This document shows, one piece after another, positions 40,823-51,278 of a stretch of DNA of 64,000 nucleotides. Positions within the stretch are counted from its first letter, which is position 1, and each line of letters begins with the position of its first letter. The stretch is from Candidatus Moduliflexus flocculans. GTDB taxonomy: Bacteria; Moduliflexota; Moduliflexia; Moduliflexales; Moduliflexaceae. The notes under the pieces were generated by a model. That model worked only from the letters and a program-made list of their open reading frames with translations, did not search any database and was not told the origin of the DNA. The stretch spans positions 1,016,727 to 1,080,726 of the forward strand of contig DF820459.1 in NCBI GenBank assembly GCA_000739515.1. Direction: 5' to 3'. The translations under genes and the position numbers were made by a program.

Positions 40823-43800
40823 GTGAAACATGTTCGCCCTCTAAAGACGATTTTATTTTTGTCTCTGTTTCTCCCCGCAATCGTGGCATTGACGGCATTT
40901 CCCCGCCCGCTCAAGGCGCAAACGCAAACTGTTGCGCCGGTAGAAGATAATGCCGCGGCAACAACCAATGCTGATGAGGCGATCCAGGCCGAAACGCCCG
41001 ACAGCGAGCAGATGCCTACCGGTGATCTCGGCCTGACGCCAACGATTCAGCGTCCGATGCGAAATTATCTGTTTATTCACGACACCTCGAAAAATATGCG
41101 AAAACGGAAACGCATCGCGATGATGCAGGACGTGATTCGCCGCCTGTTGAATAACGCCTCGCCAGACTCTCGCGGCGGCTTGATTGCGTTCGGGCATCGC
41201 TTCGATGAAGGCGGGCCGGACGCCTGTCAGGATGTTGAAACGCTGTTGCCGATAGACGAACTTCAAATCAATCGCGATGATTTCGACACGCAATTGAATC
41301 TTCTCTCAGACCCGCCATTGGGCGGCGGCGCGCCGATCGGACTTGCCCTGTCGCAAGGGATTGATTCGATGAAAAATCTGACCGGGGCAAAAGAATTGAC
41401 GTTGTTTGCTATAGATTTGCAGGAATGTAAGGATAATGTCGTCGGGGCGCTGCAATCGGCATGTCAGGTGCCGAATCTGCATGTCACCATGGTTGGCGTC
41501 GGACTGAAGCGCGATTTGCAGATTTTGCAGGAGGCTGGCGTTGATCGTTTGGAATGCGTGGATATTGTCAATGTGACAACCGCTGAAGAAGGCGAGACAT
41601 TGCCGGATGTGCTGCTGACCAGATTGTCCATTCAATTCAGAAATGCGGAGGATCAATTGCTCGATCCGGCTCCGGGCGGCGATTTGCTGATGAAACTCTC
41701 GCTGGCTGATAATCAGGAAAAACCTATCGTGGTGCGCCAAAAGGTCAAAAATGCCGAGATGAAAGGGGATAGCATGGAGATTGTCGGTCTTTCAGCGGGA
41801 ACCTACTTTCTTGATCTGTCCTACGGCGGCCATGATATTCGCGCGAAAAAAGAGATCGTGATCGGGAATCGCGAAGAAGTCGTCGAGATGATTCGACTTG
41901 GAAAAATGATCGTGGATGTAACCGATTTTTCCGGCGGCGCGGTGGCTGATAATCTGGCGGACAATATGGAAATCACGCTGTTTGACGCAGACAAACCGAT
42001 ACGAACAGCAAGCGGCGTGGCGAAAACCGAGTTCGATCTGCTGCCAGGCGATCAGTATAAAATTCACGTGACATATATGGTTGGCGGGAAGCGTCAGACA
42101 GTCGAATCGGACGGCTTGATTCCGATTCGCGAAGGAAATCATAAGAATGTGACGATTGCGCTGCCAGTCGGCTCGTTGACAGGCCGAATCGTTGATATGC
42201 AGGGCGCTCCTGTCGGCAAGGCCGGCATCACGCTCACGGCAGCGGAAAAAGAGGGGCAAAAGCCGTTTTCGCAGACGCTTGAAGCTGATGAACAGGGCAA
42301 CTTTTTTTTCCAGGATATCGCCACCGGCAGCTATACGCTGACCTTATCTACTAAAGGCTATAAGCGGCAAGGCCCGCCGTTCACGCTCGTTGGGGGAAAA
42401 ATTAACGCGCTTGGCGACGTGCAGTTGTTTCAAGGGATCGAAGCGCTCGTGACTAATTCCGCTGGAAAAGCGCTTGAAGATGCCACAGTGACGATTGTTG
42501 AAAAAGCCACCGGAACAGCAGTGCCAGTGGTTCGCTTCGGCAATGCCTATCGAAATGCCGCGTTGATTCCTGATGGCGCCTACATTGTGTCGGTCGAGCA
42601 TCCTGATCATCAGGCCGCGTCAGCGGAGGTGACATATCAGCAAAAAGACCTTGTCACAGATGTGGCGTTTACTGTGCCATATTACGTGACTGTCGTCGCC
42701 AAAGTCGTGAATACGCGCGGCGACGCGCTGCCGGATGCGAGGCTGATGTCGCAGAACACGCGGGCAACTGTTGCGCCGCTGCCAGGGGAAAAATTCGTGT
42801 ATGGCGACGCCGACGGAATGCTTCGCGGCAGGTTGGCCGTCTCGTCTCAGGGAGAAGAAACGCTTTCCATTGTCTGGAACGATACGTATAATCAACGTTA
42901 TCGCGTTGACACGACGGTCGCGCTGCCCGATGCGCCTCAAGAACTGAATCTGGGCACGCTCGTCATTCCGATGAACTTTTTTACGCTGGCCGTCACCAAT
43001 ATTCTTGGCGAGCCGATCAACGCCGACGCAATTATCCTGACGCATCAGCAGACCGGGCAATCGGGCATTCAAATGAACGCGCTGGCAGACGGCAAATATG
43101 AAAGCGCTCCGCTGTTGGATGGCGATTATACGATGCGTGTCGTAAAACGAGGCTATCAAGATGTCGAGCAGCAGATCGCCGTCACTGGTGGGGAAACAAA
43201 GGGCGTGGCGCTCACTCTCCAAAATTACGTCACCGTGCAAGGCACATTGGTGGACGCGAAACATAATCGGCTCTCCGACGCAGTTGTGACGTTTCGTCAG
43301 ACTCATGGAAAAATCACCTCGCTACTGCCAGTCACCACCGGAAAAGATGGGCGATTTCAAGCCACCTTATTGGCGGAGAGCGTGGGGCAGGAAACATTTG
43401 CGCTTGTCTGGAAAAGCCCGGCAAGCGGCAATGAATATCAAGTCGCGGGAAGCTTCGATTTATCAAAAGAGCCGATTTATAAATTTTCGCCATTAGAACT
43501 CGGCATGTTCGAACTTCCGGCAAACTTTATCCGCCTCGAAATTAATGATGTATCGGGACACGGCTTAGCTGAGGCCAATGTCCAGTTCGTGTCTCGCTCA
43601 GGAAACGTCTCCACAAGCGTCGAATTAGGCAATGGAATCTATGAAAGCCTTGATTTGTATGATGGCACGTATAACATTGCCGTCAAGAAAGCAGGCTATA
43701 AAGAGAATATTATCGTGCCGGATATTTCTGTCGGAAAAGACCGCCGCCAGACAGATGCCGGGAAAATTACCCTGCCTCATTATGCGACGATTACAGGAAC

Positions 43801-46800
43801 AATTTTTAATGGCAAAGATGAAGGCGTTCCGAATGTCGAAATCTTTTTCGGGGGCGAGCGCAGCGAACAATTGGAACAGTGCCGCACTGATCAGGCCGGA
43901 CGCTTTTCCACCACATTATTAGTCAACAGCACTGGCCGTGAAACCTGGAAAGCGTCCTGGCAAGGCGACAAATTCGTTACGCAGGGCGTCTTCGATCTCC
44001 CTCTCCAACCGAAAGGCACAACCAATATCGGCGAAGCTCGCTTGCCGGTGAATTTCGTGACGATCCCAGTGAATGACATTCGGGGCGAATTGTTGAAAGG
44101 TGTCGCCGTGCAGATTCACGCCCGGCAGCAAGCGCAAGAAGGGGCGGAACCCCTGAAGGTCGAAGAGATTGGGGATGGCGTCTATCAAGCGCAGAATCTG
44201 TCCGACGGCGATTATACCGTTTCATTCGCAAAAGAGGGGTTTGAGGCGGGACGAACATTGGAGGTCAGCGTGAAAGGCGGCATCCATTTTACCGCGCAGC
44301 CTGTTCGATTGGGATATTACGTGACCGTGAACGGGATCGTGCTGAATGGCAAAATGGATCCGGTCAGTCATGCGGAGATCACGTCAAAATCCTTATCAAG
44401 CACGCTCTTGCTTCCGCAAGTGGCTGAGCCTTCAGCAGAATCAACCGAACCGCAGGCAGAGGCGACGCCACAGACGCCGGAAGAACCTGCGCCGCCAGCC
44501 TTGTATTCCGATCAGCACGGAATGTTTACGGCGCAATTTCTTGTGACAGCCCCGGAAAGAGAGCAACTTGAGATTTCGTTGGATGGAAAGTTCGCCGCAG
44601 TGTTTGACGTAGATTTTACGAGGGGTCCGGAACAGCAGCACGCCACCTATAAATTGCCGATCAATTTCGTCACCATCCAAGTGGATGATATTTCGAAAAA
44701 ACCGTTATCGGGCGCAGTCGTCACTATCGAGAGCGATTTACAAGAAGAAGCATTCACGCTTCAAGAAACGACGCCTGGCAGTTATCGCAGCGAGGGAATT
44801 CCTGATGGCAACTATACCATCAGCATCAGCAAAGAAAATTATCAGACGACAACACGTCTTTTAGATGTTCAATTCGGGGAACAGCAGAATATCGCCTGCC
44901 AGTTGAACCACTATATCACTGTTAAAGGACATGTGCTTGATGGCAAGCGTGAAGGGGTTTCCTCGGCAGTGATTGCGTTTGCGGGAGCCAAAACCATAGC
45001 TGAAGACAACGTGATCTCCGGAACGGACGGAGCATTCGAAGCTCGGCTGTTAGTCGTTGACATCGGCAGAGAGTCTGGTGAAATTTCCTGGCAAGGCAAA
45101 CATGGGACGTTTCGCAAGCCGCTCTGGATTGATTTGCCGTTAGCGCCGCAAACCATCACGCTGTCTGATGATCAGACTCTGCTGCCGATCAACTACCTCT
45201 CGCTTGAAGTGAAAAGCGTGGCCGCGACCGGCATTCCGGGCGCAACGGTGAAATTGCGCCATCTGACGAGTGGAGAGGTTATCGAAGCTCGCGATAATGA
45301 TAATGGCAATTATGAGGGCGAAGAGCTATTTGATGGCACGTATGACATCGAAATTTCTAAAGACCAGTATCAAACGATCACCTTGCCCAATATCTATCTG
45401 GCCGGGGGCGAGCACAAGCGCGATGTGATTGTCTCGAAACTGCTGCATCACATCACGATCAGCGGGATTGTGGTCAATGGGAAATCACAGGGAGTCCGCG
45501 ACGCGGTGGTTTCGATTCACGATCCGAAAAAACTCCAGAATTGCGAGCCGTTCCACACCAGAGAAGATGGCAGTTTTACGTTAGAAGCGCTGGTAACTGA
45601 TGTCGGTTCAGAAACGTTAAATGTCGTCTGGAATGATCTTTATGCCACATCGCAGCCGATCAAGTTGCCATTTGCTCCTGAGCAGGTGAAACTTGATGCC
45701 ATTCGCCTCCCGATCAACTTTATCAATGTGCGTATTGTGGACATTTATAATCAGCCGGTTTCTGGCGCGGTGGTGTCATTTTCGCCAAAACAATCCGACA
45801 ACGCTTCGACGGAATCTCTCTATACCGCTCAGGAGAGCGCTGCTGGAACGTATGAAAGCCCGGAGTTGCCCAATCAGTCATATCTTGTCATTGCGCAAAA
45901 AGACGGGTATAACCAACGGAATTATCCAGAAATCATGGTCAAAGACGGGCAAACAATCTCAAATCTTGCCATAGAACTTCCCCATATTGTCACCCTGAAA
46001 GGACATGTTACCGATGGCAAAGGACATGGTGTGCCGCATGCCGTTGTCAGTCTCGATCAAAAAACGACGCTGCAAAGCGCCTCGATCATCGAAACCGATG
46101 CTGAGGGGAATTTTGCCACGCGCGTGCAAGTGATTGGAAATGGCGAAGACGCGCTCAATTTGGCATATCGCGTTCGCAATGAGACGAACCGCCTGCCGTT
46201 CGAATTTTTAAAAAAATTTATCCCCTTGAACCAACCAGGAGAACAAGATTTCGGGGAATTACGCTTGCCAATCAACTTTATTCCGACGCGCGTTGTGGAT
46301 GTGATGGGACGTCCGGTTGAATATGCGAACATCTCGATTCTTCCGTCAAACACACAAGAGAGTTCCTTGAACGGCTCTGCGGCGATTGATGTCGTCTATG
46401 CCGGAAATGGGAAATATGAAGGGCAATATGTCAAAGACGGCACGTATCGGGTTACGGTCAAAAAGGAAGGGTATCAAACGCAAGAGGCCGATGTGTCGCT
46501 CAAGGGCGGCGAAGTCGCTGCCGAAACCCATTTTACGCTACCGCATTATGTCACCCTTTCCGGGATGGTGATTGAAGGAAAAGGGGATGGAATCGCCAAC
46601 GCAGTGGTCGAATTCGGCGAAAAAGAAAATAGCCTTCTCTCTGCCACAGAAACCCAGGATACCCCGTTTTCCATGCCGGTAACAACCGACATTCGCGGCC
46701 AGTTCCGCGTCAAAATGCTGGTGAAAAAGGCCGGACTGCAACAGGCGAAGGCGATCTGGAATAACGTGTATATCAAAGATTTTTCCTTTTTACTGCCGGA

Positions 46801-49318
46801 TATGCCAGATTCGAACCTCTCCCTGCCAGAAGAGATTCGCCTGCCAATTAATTTCGTTCCCTTCAAAGTGACCAATATTCTGGGGCAAGGGCTATCTGGC
46901 GTTGACATTCAATTGAAGCAAGAGCAGAATCATTCCGAGACGAGCTTATTGGCGAATCCTTTCGGAAATGGCATGTACGAAGCACGGGAATTGCTGAATG
47001 GCGATTATGCCGTGACCATTCATAAAGAAGGCTATCAGGAGATGAGTGGCAAGTTTACCGTGAAAGATGGGGAAACGTTAGCCGAACAGCATTTTGCGCT
47101 GCCACATTATGTCACGGTACTGGGAACCGTTGTGAATGGAAAAGGCGAAGGCGTTGCGGGCGCGGCAGTCTCGCTGGCAGGATTGAACAGCGCGTTGCTG
47201 CCGTCAGAAGGAGCGATCACCACTGGCGCAGATGGAACTTTTCGCATGGATGTTCTGGTTTCTGGCGCTTCGGATAAGACCCTGCAAGAAAAGCTGACGA
47301 TTTCCTGGAACGACCCCGCATCGGAGGGCAAGACTCCATTCGAACTGACGTATGATTTCACGCTGCCGGAACTCCCTCAGCCAATTAATGTAGGAATGCT
47401 GACGCTCCCGGCGAATTTTTATGGCGTGGCGGTGAATGATGTTGCCGGGAAAGGGCTGTCCGGGGTGACTGTGACGTTTCGCGATGAGCAGGCGCGTGAA
47501 TTCGTGGCAAAAGAAGCCAATAACGGCTTGTATGAAGGTCAAAATCTCCCCAACGGCACATATACGATTGCGGTGTCTAAAGAAGGCTATCAGGCCGCGC
47601 AGCGCGAGCAAATTATTATTGACAGCGCCTCACAGACTGCTCAGAGCGACGCGCCGCTGACCTTCAAACTCCCCTATTTTGTCAAAATTCAGGGCATCGC
47701 TGTTGACGGAAAAGGCCAGCAAATTGGCTCAGATATGACATTATCGCTGCTCGGCGAGAATAGCAGTGTACTCCCCGAAAGCATCGCGATTGACGCCTCT
47801 GGCAGCTTTTCAGCCAATCTGTTAGTCAACCGCCAGGGGAGAGAACAATTGAAACTGGCCTGGAAAGGAGAACGTGGCGAGTATGTGCGCAGCATCCCAT
47901 TTATTCTGCCGGACAGACCGGAAACCGTAGATTTTCAGCGCGTGACGCTGCCAATCAATTTTATTCCGATTGAAGTGAAGAATTTATCGGGCGATGGGAT
48001 TACAGGGGCGACCGTGACCCTCTCGCATATCGAAACCGGCCAGCAGATTGTGGCGAAAGAGATTGGAAATGGGTTATATGAAGGCCAATTACTTCTGAAT
48101 GGCGGATATGACATTGGCGTCACTGAGGATGGATATAAGGCGTCCGCGTTGGTGCGCATGAATGTCGCAGGCGGGATTGTCAGCGAAACCACCAGTTTCC
48201 GGTTGCAGCATTATGTCTGGATTACCGGCGTTGCGACCAATGGGAACAACAAAGGCGTCAGTGAGCCAATCATTGAGGTCGGCCAAGAACGAAGCACCGA
48301 ACGGAGAAAGCGATCCGATTTGACCGGCAAATTTGAAGTGCAGTTAGAAGTGAATGAAATCGGCAACGAACGCTTTCAGGTCAGTTGGAACAATAAATAT
48401 CGCCTCCCAGTTGTCTTCAAATTGCCTGAAAAACCAGAAACCCTTGATTTAGGCGATATTCGCCTGCCGATTAATTTTATTTCGTTTGTCGTCACCGATG
48501 TGTCTGGCAGCACGCTGCCCGATGTCTCCGTGAAAATTGAATCTGTGCCGTCCGGGCTTGCGCAGCGATTCAAAACAGACCCGAACGGGTTCTGTAAAAG
48601 CGATGATTTAGCAAACGGACAGTATCAGGTGACGGTGAGTAAGCCGGGATATCAGGAAAAAAGCCAGATCGTGAACGTGCGCGACGGCAATCATGTCACC
48701 TTAAGTTTTATGCTGCCGCATTATGTCACCATTAAAGGCACCGTTAAAGATATTCTGCAACAACCCGTCGGCAACGCGCAGGTCATCTTTGAAGAGTTTT
48801 TCGATGCAGACCAGCAGAAGTTGCAGACAGAAACCCATCCCATTTCCGGGCAATTCGAGCAGCGCCTGCTGATTGATGATGCGCGTTTTTTAGAGCGGCA
48901 AAAAGGGCATTTTATCGTGGGAAAAGACGCGCTTCGGGAATTGTTCACCTTCAAAATTCCCACGCAGCCGAATCAGATCATTACCTATACGACCTTGCTG
49001 TTCCCGATCAATTATCTGTATGGAAAGGTTGTTGATAAAGACGTGCGGACGATTCCGCTTAGCGACGCGCAGATCACGCTGACGCCGGTGAGCGACCTTC
49101 AGTATCAGGACACCGGCAGTTCCAACACGGAAGAAAAGGCCGGAACATCGCAGCCGCTCAAAATTATGACGGATTCGTTAGGCGTATTTAAAGCGAGCAG
49201 CCTGCCGAACGGGGAATACAAAATCGCGATTCAGAAAGAAGGCTATGCCACCTACGAAGATTTTATCAGAATCTCCGGCCTGTTTCAAGAACAAGAATTC
49301 GCGCTGCGCAAGGAATAA
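40823..49318 (+). CDS. Giant exported protein: VWA-like domain plus about 12 tandem carboxypeptidase-regulatory-like units
   Basis: 2831 residues from GTG 40823 with GAGGTG 8 bp upstream; a signal peptide (VKHVRPLKTILFLSLFLP, ending RPLKA) follows. Near 85-290 there is a VWA-like domain with a variant MIDAS (IHDTSKNM). From about 430 onward beta-sandwich modules repeat. One half-unit starts LP(I/V)NF and contains DGTY-I-V-K-GYQ; the other starts HYVT(I/V)G and contains NGKGxGVxxAxV and an acidic DxxGxF turn. I count 12 LPxNF-type and 12 YVT-type starts, so about 12 units of some 190 residues. Such modules occur in surface or periplasmic binding and adhesion proteins. No anchor or C-terminal sorting domain seen. 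Plus-strand gene upstream of the peptide importer. Confidence 0.85.
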   Translation: MKHVRPLKTILFLSLFLPAIVALTAFPRPLKAQTQTVAPVEDNAAATTNADEAIQAETPDSEQMPTGDLGLTPTIQRPMRNYLFIHDTSKNMRKRKRIAMMQDVIRRLLNNASPDSRGGLIAFGHRFDEGGPDACQDVETLLPIDELQINRDDFDTQLNLLSDPPLGGGAPIGLALSQGIDSMKNLTGAKELTLFAIDLQECKDNVVGALQSACQVPNLHVTMVGVGLKRDLQILQEAGVDRLECVDIVNVTTAEEGETLPDVLLTRLSIQFRNAEDQLLDPAPGGDLLMKLSLADNQEKPIVVRQKVKNAEMKGDSMEIVGLSAGTYFLDLSYGGHDIRAKKEIVIGNREEVVEMIRLGKMIVDVTDFSGGAVADNLADNMEITLFDADKPIRTASGVAKTEFDLLPGDQYKIHVTYMVGGKRQTVESDGLIPIREGNHKNVTIALPVGSLTGRIVDMQGAPVGKAGITLTAAEKEGQKPFSQTLEADEQGNFFFQDIATGSYTLTLSTKGYKRQGPPFTLVGGKINALGDVQLFQGIEALVTNSAGKALEDATVTIVEKATGTAVPVVRFGNAYRNAALIPDGAYIVSVEHPDHQAASAEVTYQQKDLVTDVAFTVPYYVTVVAKVVNTRGDALPDARLMSQNTRATVAPLPGEKFVYGDADGMLRGRLAVSSQGEETLSIVWNDTYNQRYRVDTTVALPDAPQELNLGTLVIPMNFFTLAVTNILGEPINADAIILTHQQTGQSGIQMNALADGKYESAPLLDGDYTMRVVKRGYQDVEQQIAVTGGETKGVALTLQNYVTVQGTLVDAKHNRLSDAVVTFRQTHGKITSLLPVTTGKDGRFQATLLAESVGQETFALVWKSPASGNEYQVAGSFDLSKEPIYKFSPLELGMFELPANFIRLEINDVSGHGLAEANVQFVSRSGNVSTSVELGNGIYESLDLYDGTYNIAVKKAGYKENIIVPDISVGKDRRQTDAGKITLPHYATITGTIFNGKDEGVPNVEIFFGGERSEQLEQCRTDQAGRFSTTLLVNSTGRETWKASWQGDKFVTQGVFDLPLQPKGTTNIGEARLPVNFVTIPVNDIRGELLKGVAVQIHARQQAQEGAEPLKVEEIGDGVYQAQNLSDGDYTVSFAKEGFEAGRTLEVSVKGGIHFTAQPVRLGYYVTVNGIVLNGKMDPVSHAEITSKSLSSTLLLPQVAEPSAESTEPQAEATPQTPEEPAPPALYSDQHGMFTAQFLVTAPEREQLEISLDGKFAAVFDVDFTRGPEQQHATYKLPINFVTIQVDDISKKPLSGAVVTIESDLQEEAFTLQETTPGSYRSEGIPDGNYTISISKENYQTTTRLLDVQFGEQQNIACQLNHYITVKGHVLDGKREGVSSAVIAFAGAKTIAEDNVISGTDGAFEARLLVVDIGRESGEISWQGKHGTFRKPLWIDLPLAPQTITLSDDQTLLPINYLSLEVKSVAATGIPGATVKLRHLTSGEVIEARDNDNGNYEGEELFDGTYDIEISKDQYQTITLPNIYLAGGEHKRDVIVSKLLHHITISGIVVNGKSQGVRDAVVSIHDPKKLQNCEPFHTREDGSFTLEALVTDVGSETLNVVWNDLYATSQPIKLPFAPEQVKLDAIRLPINFINVRIVDIYNQPVSGAVVSFSPKQSDNASTESLYTAQESAAGTYESPELPNQSYLVIAQKDGYNQRNYPEIMVKDGQTISNLAIELPHIVTLKGHVTDGKGHGVPHAVVSLDQKTTLQSASIIETDAEGNFATRVQVIGNGEDALNLAYRVRNETNRLPFEFLKKFIPLNQPGEQDFGELRLPINFIPTRVVDVMGRPVEYANISILPSNTQESSLNGSAAIDVVYAGNGKYEGQYVKDGTYRVTVKKEGYQTQEADVSLKGGEVAAETHFTLPHYVTLSGMVIEGKGDGIANAVVEFGEKENSLLSATETQDTPFSMPVTTDIRGQFRVKMLVKKAGLQQAKAIWNNVYIKDFSFLLPDMPDSNLSLPEEIRLPINFVPFKVTNILGQGLSGVDIQLKQEQNHSETSLLANPFGNGMYEARELLNGDYAVTIHKEGYQEMSGKFTVKDGETLAEQHFALPHYVTVLGTVVNGKGEGVAGAAVSLAGLNSALLPSEGAITTGADGTFRMDVLVSGASDKTLQEKLTISWNDPASEGKTPFELTYDFTLPELPQPINVGMLTLPANFYGVAVNDVAGKGLSGVTVTFRDEQAREFVAKEANNGLYEGQNLPNGTYTIAVSKEGYQAAQREQIIIDSASQTAQSDAPLTFKLPYFVKIQGIAVDGKGQQIGSDMTLSLLGENSSVLPESIAIDASGSFSANLLVNRQGREQLKLAWKGERGEYVRSIPFILPDRPETVDFQRVTLPINFIPIEVKNLSGDGITGATVTLSHIETGQQIVAKEIGNGLYEGQLLLNGGYDIGVTEDGYKASALVRMNVAGGIVSETTSFRLQHYVWITGVATNGNNKGVSEPIIEVGQERSTERRKRSDLTGKFEVQLEVNEIGNERFQVSWNNKYRLPVVFKLPEKPETLDLGDIRLPINFISFVVTDVSGSTLPDVSVKIESVPSGLAQRFKTDPNGFCKSDDLANGQYQVTVSKPGYQEKSQIVNVRDGNHVTLSFMLPHYVTIKGTVKDILQQPVGNAQVIFEEFFDADQQKLQTETHPISGQFEQRLLIDDARFLERQKGHFIVGKDALRELFTFKIPTQPNQIITYTTLLFPINYLYGKVVDKDVRTIPLSDAQITLTPVSDLQYQDTGSSNTEEKAGTSQPLKIMTDSLGVFKASSLPNGEYKIAIQKEGYATYEDFIRISGLFQEQEFALRKE

Positions 49319-49438
49319 TTTTCGAGAAAATTCCAACTTTTCACCGTAGCCGATTGACAGACATAGAAGAGCAGATGCGAACGAGATCACGAGTTGAACC
49401 TATCAATTTTGACGAGAGCAAAGGAGAGTAATACGCGT

Positions 49439-51211
49439 ATGAAACATCTATTGAACCTTGCCATCACTATCAGCCTCGTGTGTATGCTTTCCGGCATGAG
49501 TTTTGCCGAATGGGTCACGAATGAGTCGTTTCCGCAAATCGGCGACTCGAATGCCCAAAAAGGCGGCATCCTGAATGACGCGATTTCCAGTTATCCCGCA
49601 ACGTTTCGGATGCACGGACCGAATTCGAATACGACGTTCAATAGCTTAATGGCCGGATTAGTCTATCAGACGTTGATTTCTGTCCATCCCAATACGTTGG
49701 AATTTATTCCGAGTTTGGCGGACGCCTGGGAAATCAAAGAAGACAATAAAACATTTCTGTTCAGATTAAATCCGAATGCGCGTTGGGCGGATGGACAACC
49801 AGTGACGCCGGAAGATGTGGTCTATTCATTCCAGTTAGTCATAGACCCCAAGACGCAAGACCCGTACTCCGCCGACCTGTTTGGGCGGTTGTTCGAAACG
49901 CCGGAAATCGTGGATGAACACACCGTCAAATTTGTCGCCAAAACGCTGCACTGGCGCAATTTCATCTTCTGCGGTGCGAATCTGCCGATTGTTCCGGCGC
50001 ATACCTTTCGCGACAAGGAGTATCTGACGGATTTCAACTGGGATTTGCCAAACGGCTCCGGCCCGTATAAGCTCGATTCGTTCAAAAAAGGCAATACGAT
50101 TATTTTTACCCGGCGCGACGATTTTTGGGGCAAAGACCAGCGTGAAAACATCGGGTTGTATAATTTCGACCAGATTAAATTTACCGTCGTGCGGGACGAC
50201 GCGTTGACATTTGAAAAATTCAAAAAAGGTGAATTTGATTTCTACGTCGTCTCAATGGCGAAACGCTGGGTTGAGGAAACGGATTTTGATAAAGTCCAGC
50301 AAGGGTGGATTCAAAAGCGGAAAGTGTTTAATCTTGAGCCGAATGGCGTGTATGGATTAGCGCTGAACATGCGCCGCCCGCCGTTCGATGACGTGCGCGT
50401 CCGAAAAGCGTTCGCGTATTTATATAACCGCCCGGTGTTTATGGAAAAACTCTTTTTCCATGAATATCAAAACATGTATTCCTATTTCCCGAATTCGCCG
50501 TATGAAAACCCAAACAACGAAAAAATTGAATATAATCCGCAGAAAGCGCAGGAATTATTGGCGGAGGCGGGCTGGAAAGATCGCGACGCGCAAGGCTTGT
50601 TAGTAAAAGATGGCAAGCCGTTTTCAGTCACGCTGTTGTATGGCGACAAGGTCAGCGAACGTCATCTCACGATCTACCAGGAGGATTTGAAAAAGGCCGG
50701 GATTGATTTGAAATTAAAGCTGATGGATTATTCCGCGATGTATAAATTATTAGATGAGCGAAATTTCGAGATGGCGAACATGGCGTGGAATTCGCTCATC
50801 TTCCCAAATCCTGAGTCAAGTTACCACTCGAAATATGCAGATATCGATCAAACGAACAATATCAACGGCCTGAAGATTCCGCGCGTGGATGAAATTCTCG
50901 ATCAATATCCGTTGATGTTTGATTTGAACGAACGAATCGCCGCACTGCAAGAACTCGATGGATTGATCTATAACGAATATCCCTACGTGTTGAACTGGTA
51001 TGCGCCATTTAATCGGGTGATGTACTGGAATCGTTTTGGCATGCCCGAATCCTATGTCACCAAATACGGCTCGGAATTAGGCATTACCGATACCATTATT
51101 TCAACGTGGTGGTACGACGCAGACAAAGACACGCAGTTAACGCAGGCGATGAAAGCGAAAACCGCCCTGCCAGTCGGCGAAACAGACGTACATTACTGGA
51201 AGAATAAATAA
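49439..51211 (+). CDS. Periplasmic peptide-binding protein of a YejABEF-like importer
   Basis: 590 residues from ATG 49439 (MKHLLNLAITISLVC signal peptide), with AAGGAGAG upstream. Solute-binding family 5: WEIKEDNKTFLFRLNPNARW and ADGQPVTPEDVVYSF are the family's signature region; GSGPYKLDSFKKG and RRDDFWGKD follow. Closest in form to E. coli YejA, and genes for YejB- and YejE-like permeases come next. It binds oligopeptides or microcin C-like compounds; ligand is inferred. Confidence 0.85.
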   Translation: MKHLLNLAITISLVCMLSGMSFAEWVTNESFPQIGDSNAQKGGILNDAISSYPATFRMHGPNSNTTFNSLMAGLVYQTLISVHPNTLEFIPSLADAWEIKEDNKTFLFRLNPNARWADGQPVTPEDVVYSFQLVIDPKTQDPYSADLFGRLFETPEIVDEHTVKFVAKTLHWRNFIFCGANLPIVPAHTFRDKEYLTDFNWDLPNGSGPYKLDSFKKGNTIIFTRRDDFWGKDQRENIGLYNFDQIKFTVVRDDALTFEKFKKGEFDFYVVSMAKRWVEETDFDKVQQGWIQKRKVFNLEPNGVYGLALNMRRPPFDDVRVRKAFAYLYNRPVFMEKLFFHEYQNMYSYFPNSPYENPNNEKIEYNPQKAQELLAEAGWKDRDAQGLLVKDGKPFSVTLLYGDKVSERHLTIYQEDLKKAGIDLKLKLMDYSAMYKLLDERNFEMANMAWNSLIFPNPESSYHSKYADIDQTNNINGLKIPRVDEILDQYPLMFDLNERIAALQELDGLIYNEYPYVLNWYAPFNRVMYWNRFGMPESYVTKYGSELGITDTIISTWWYDADKDTQLTQAMKAKTALPVGETDVHYWKNK

Positions 51212-51219
51212 TCTTATCA

Positions 51220-51250
51220 GTTGTCAGACACCTTCAAGGTGTCTGACAAC
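51220..51250. repeat. GTCAGACACC-type palindrome, copy 6
   Basis: GTTGTCAGACACC-TTCAA-GGTGTCTGACAAC between the binding-protein and permease genes, where a stem in the mRNA could protect the upstream message. Confidence 0.8.
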
Positions 51251-51278
51251 TCTGCGTTATATTGTTATATCGGGACGT

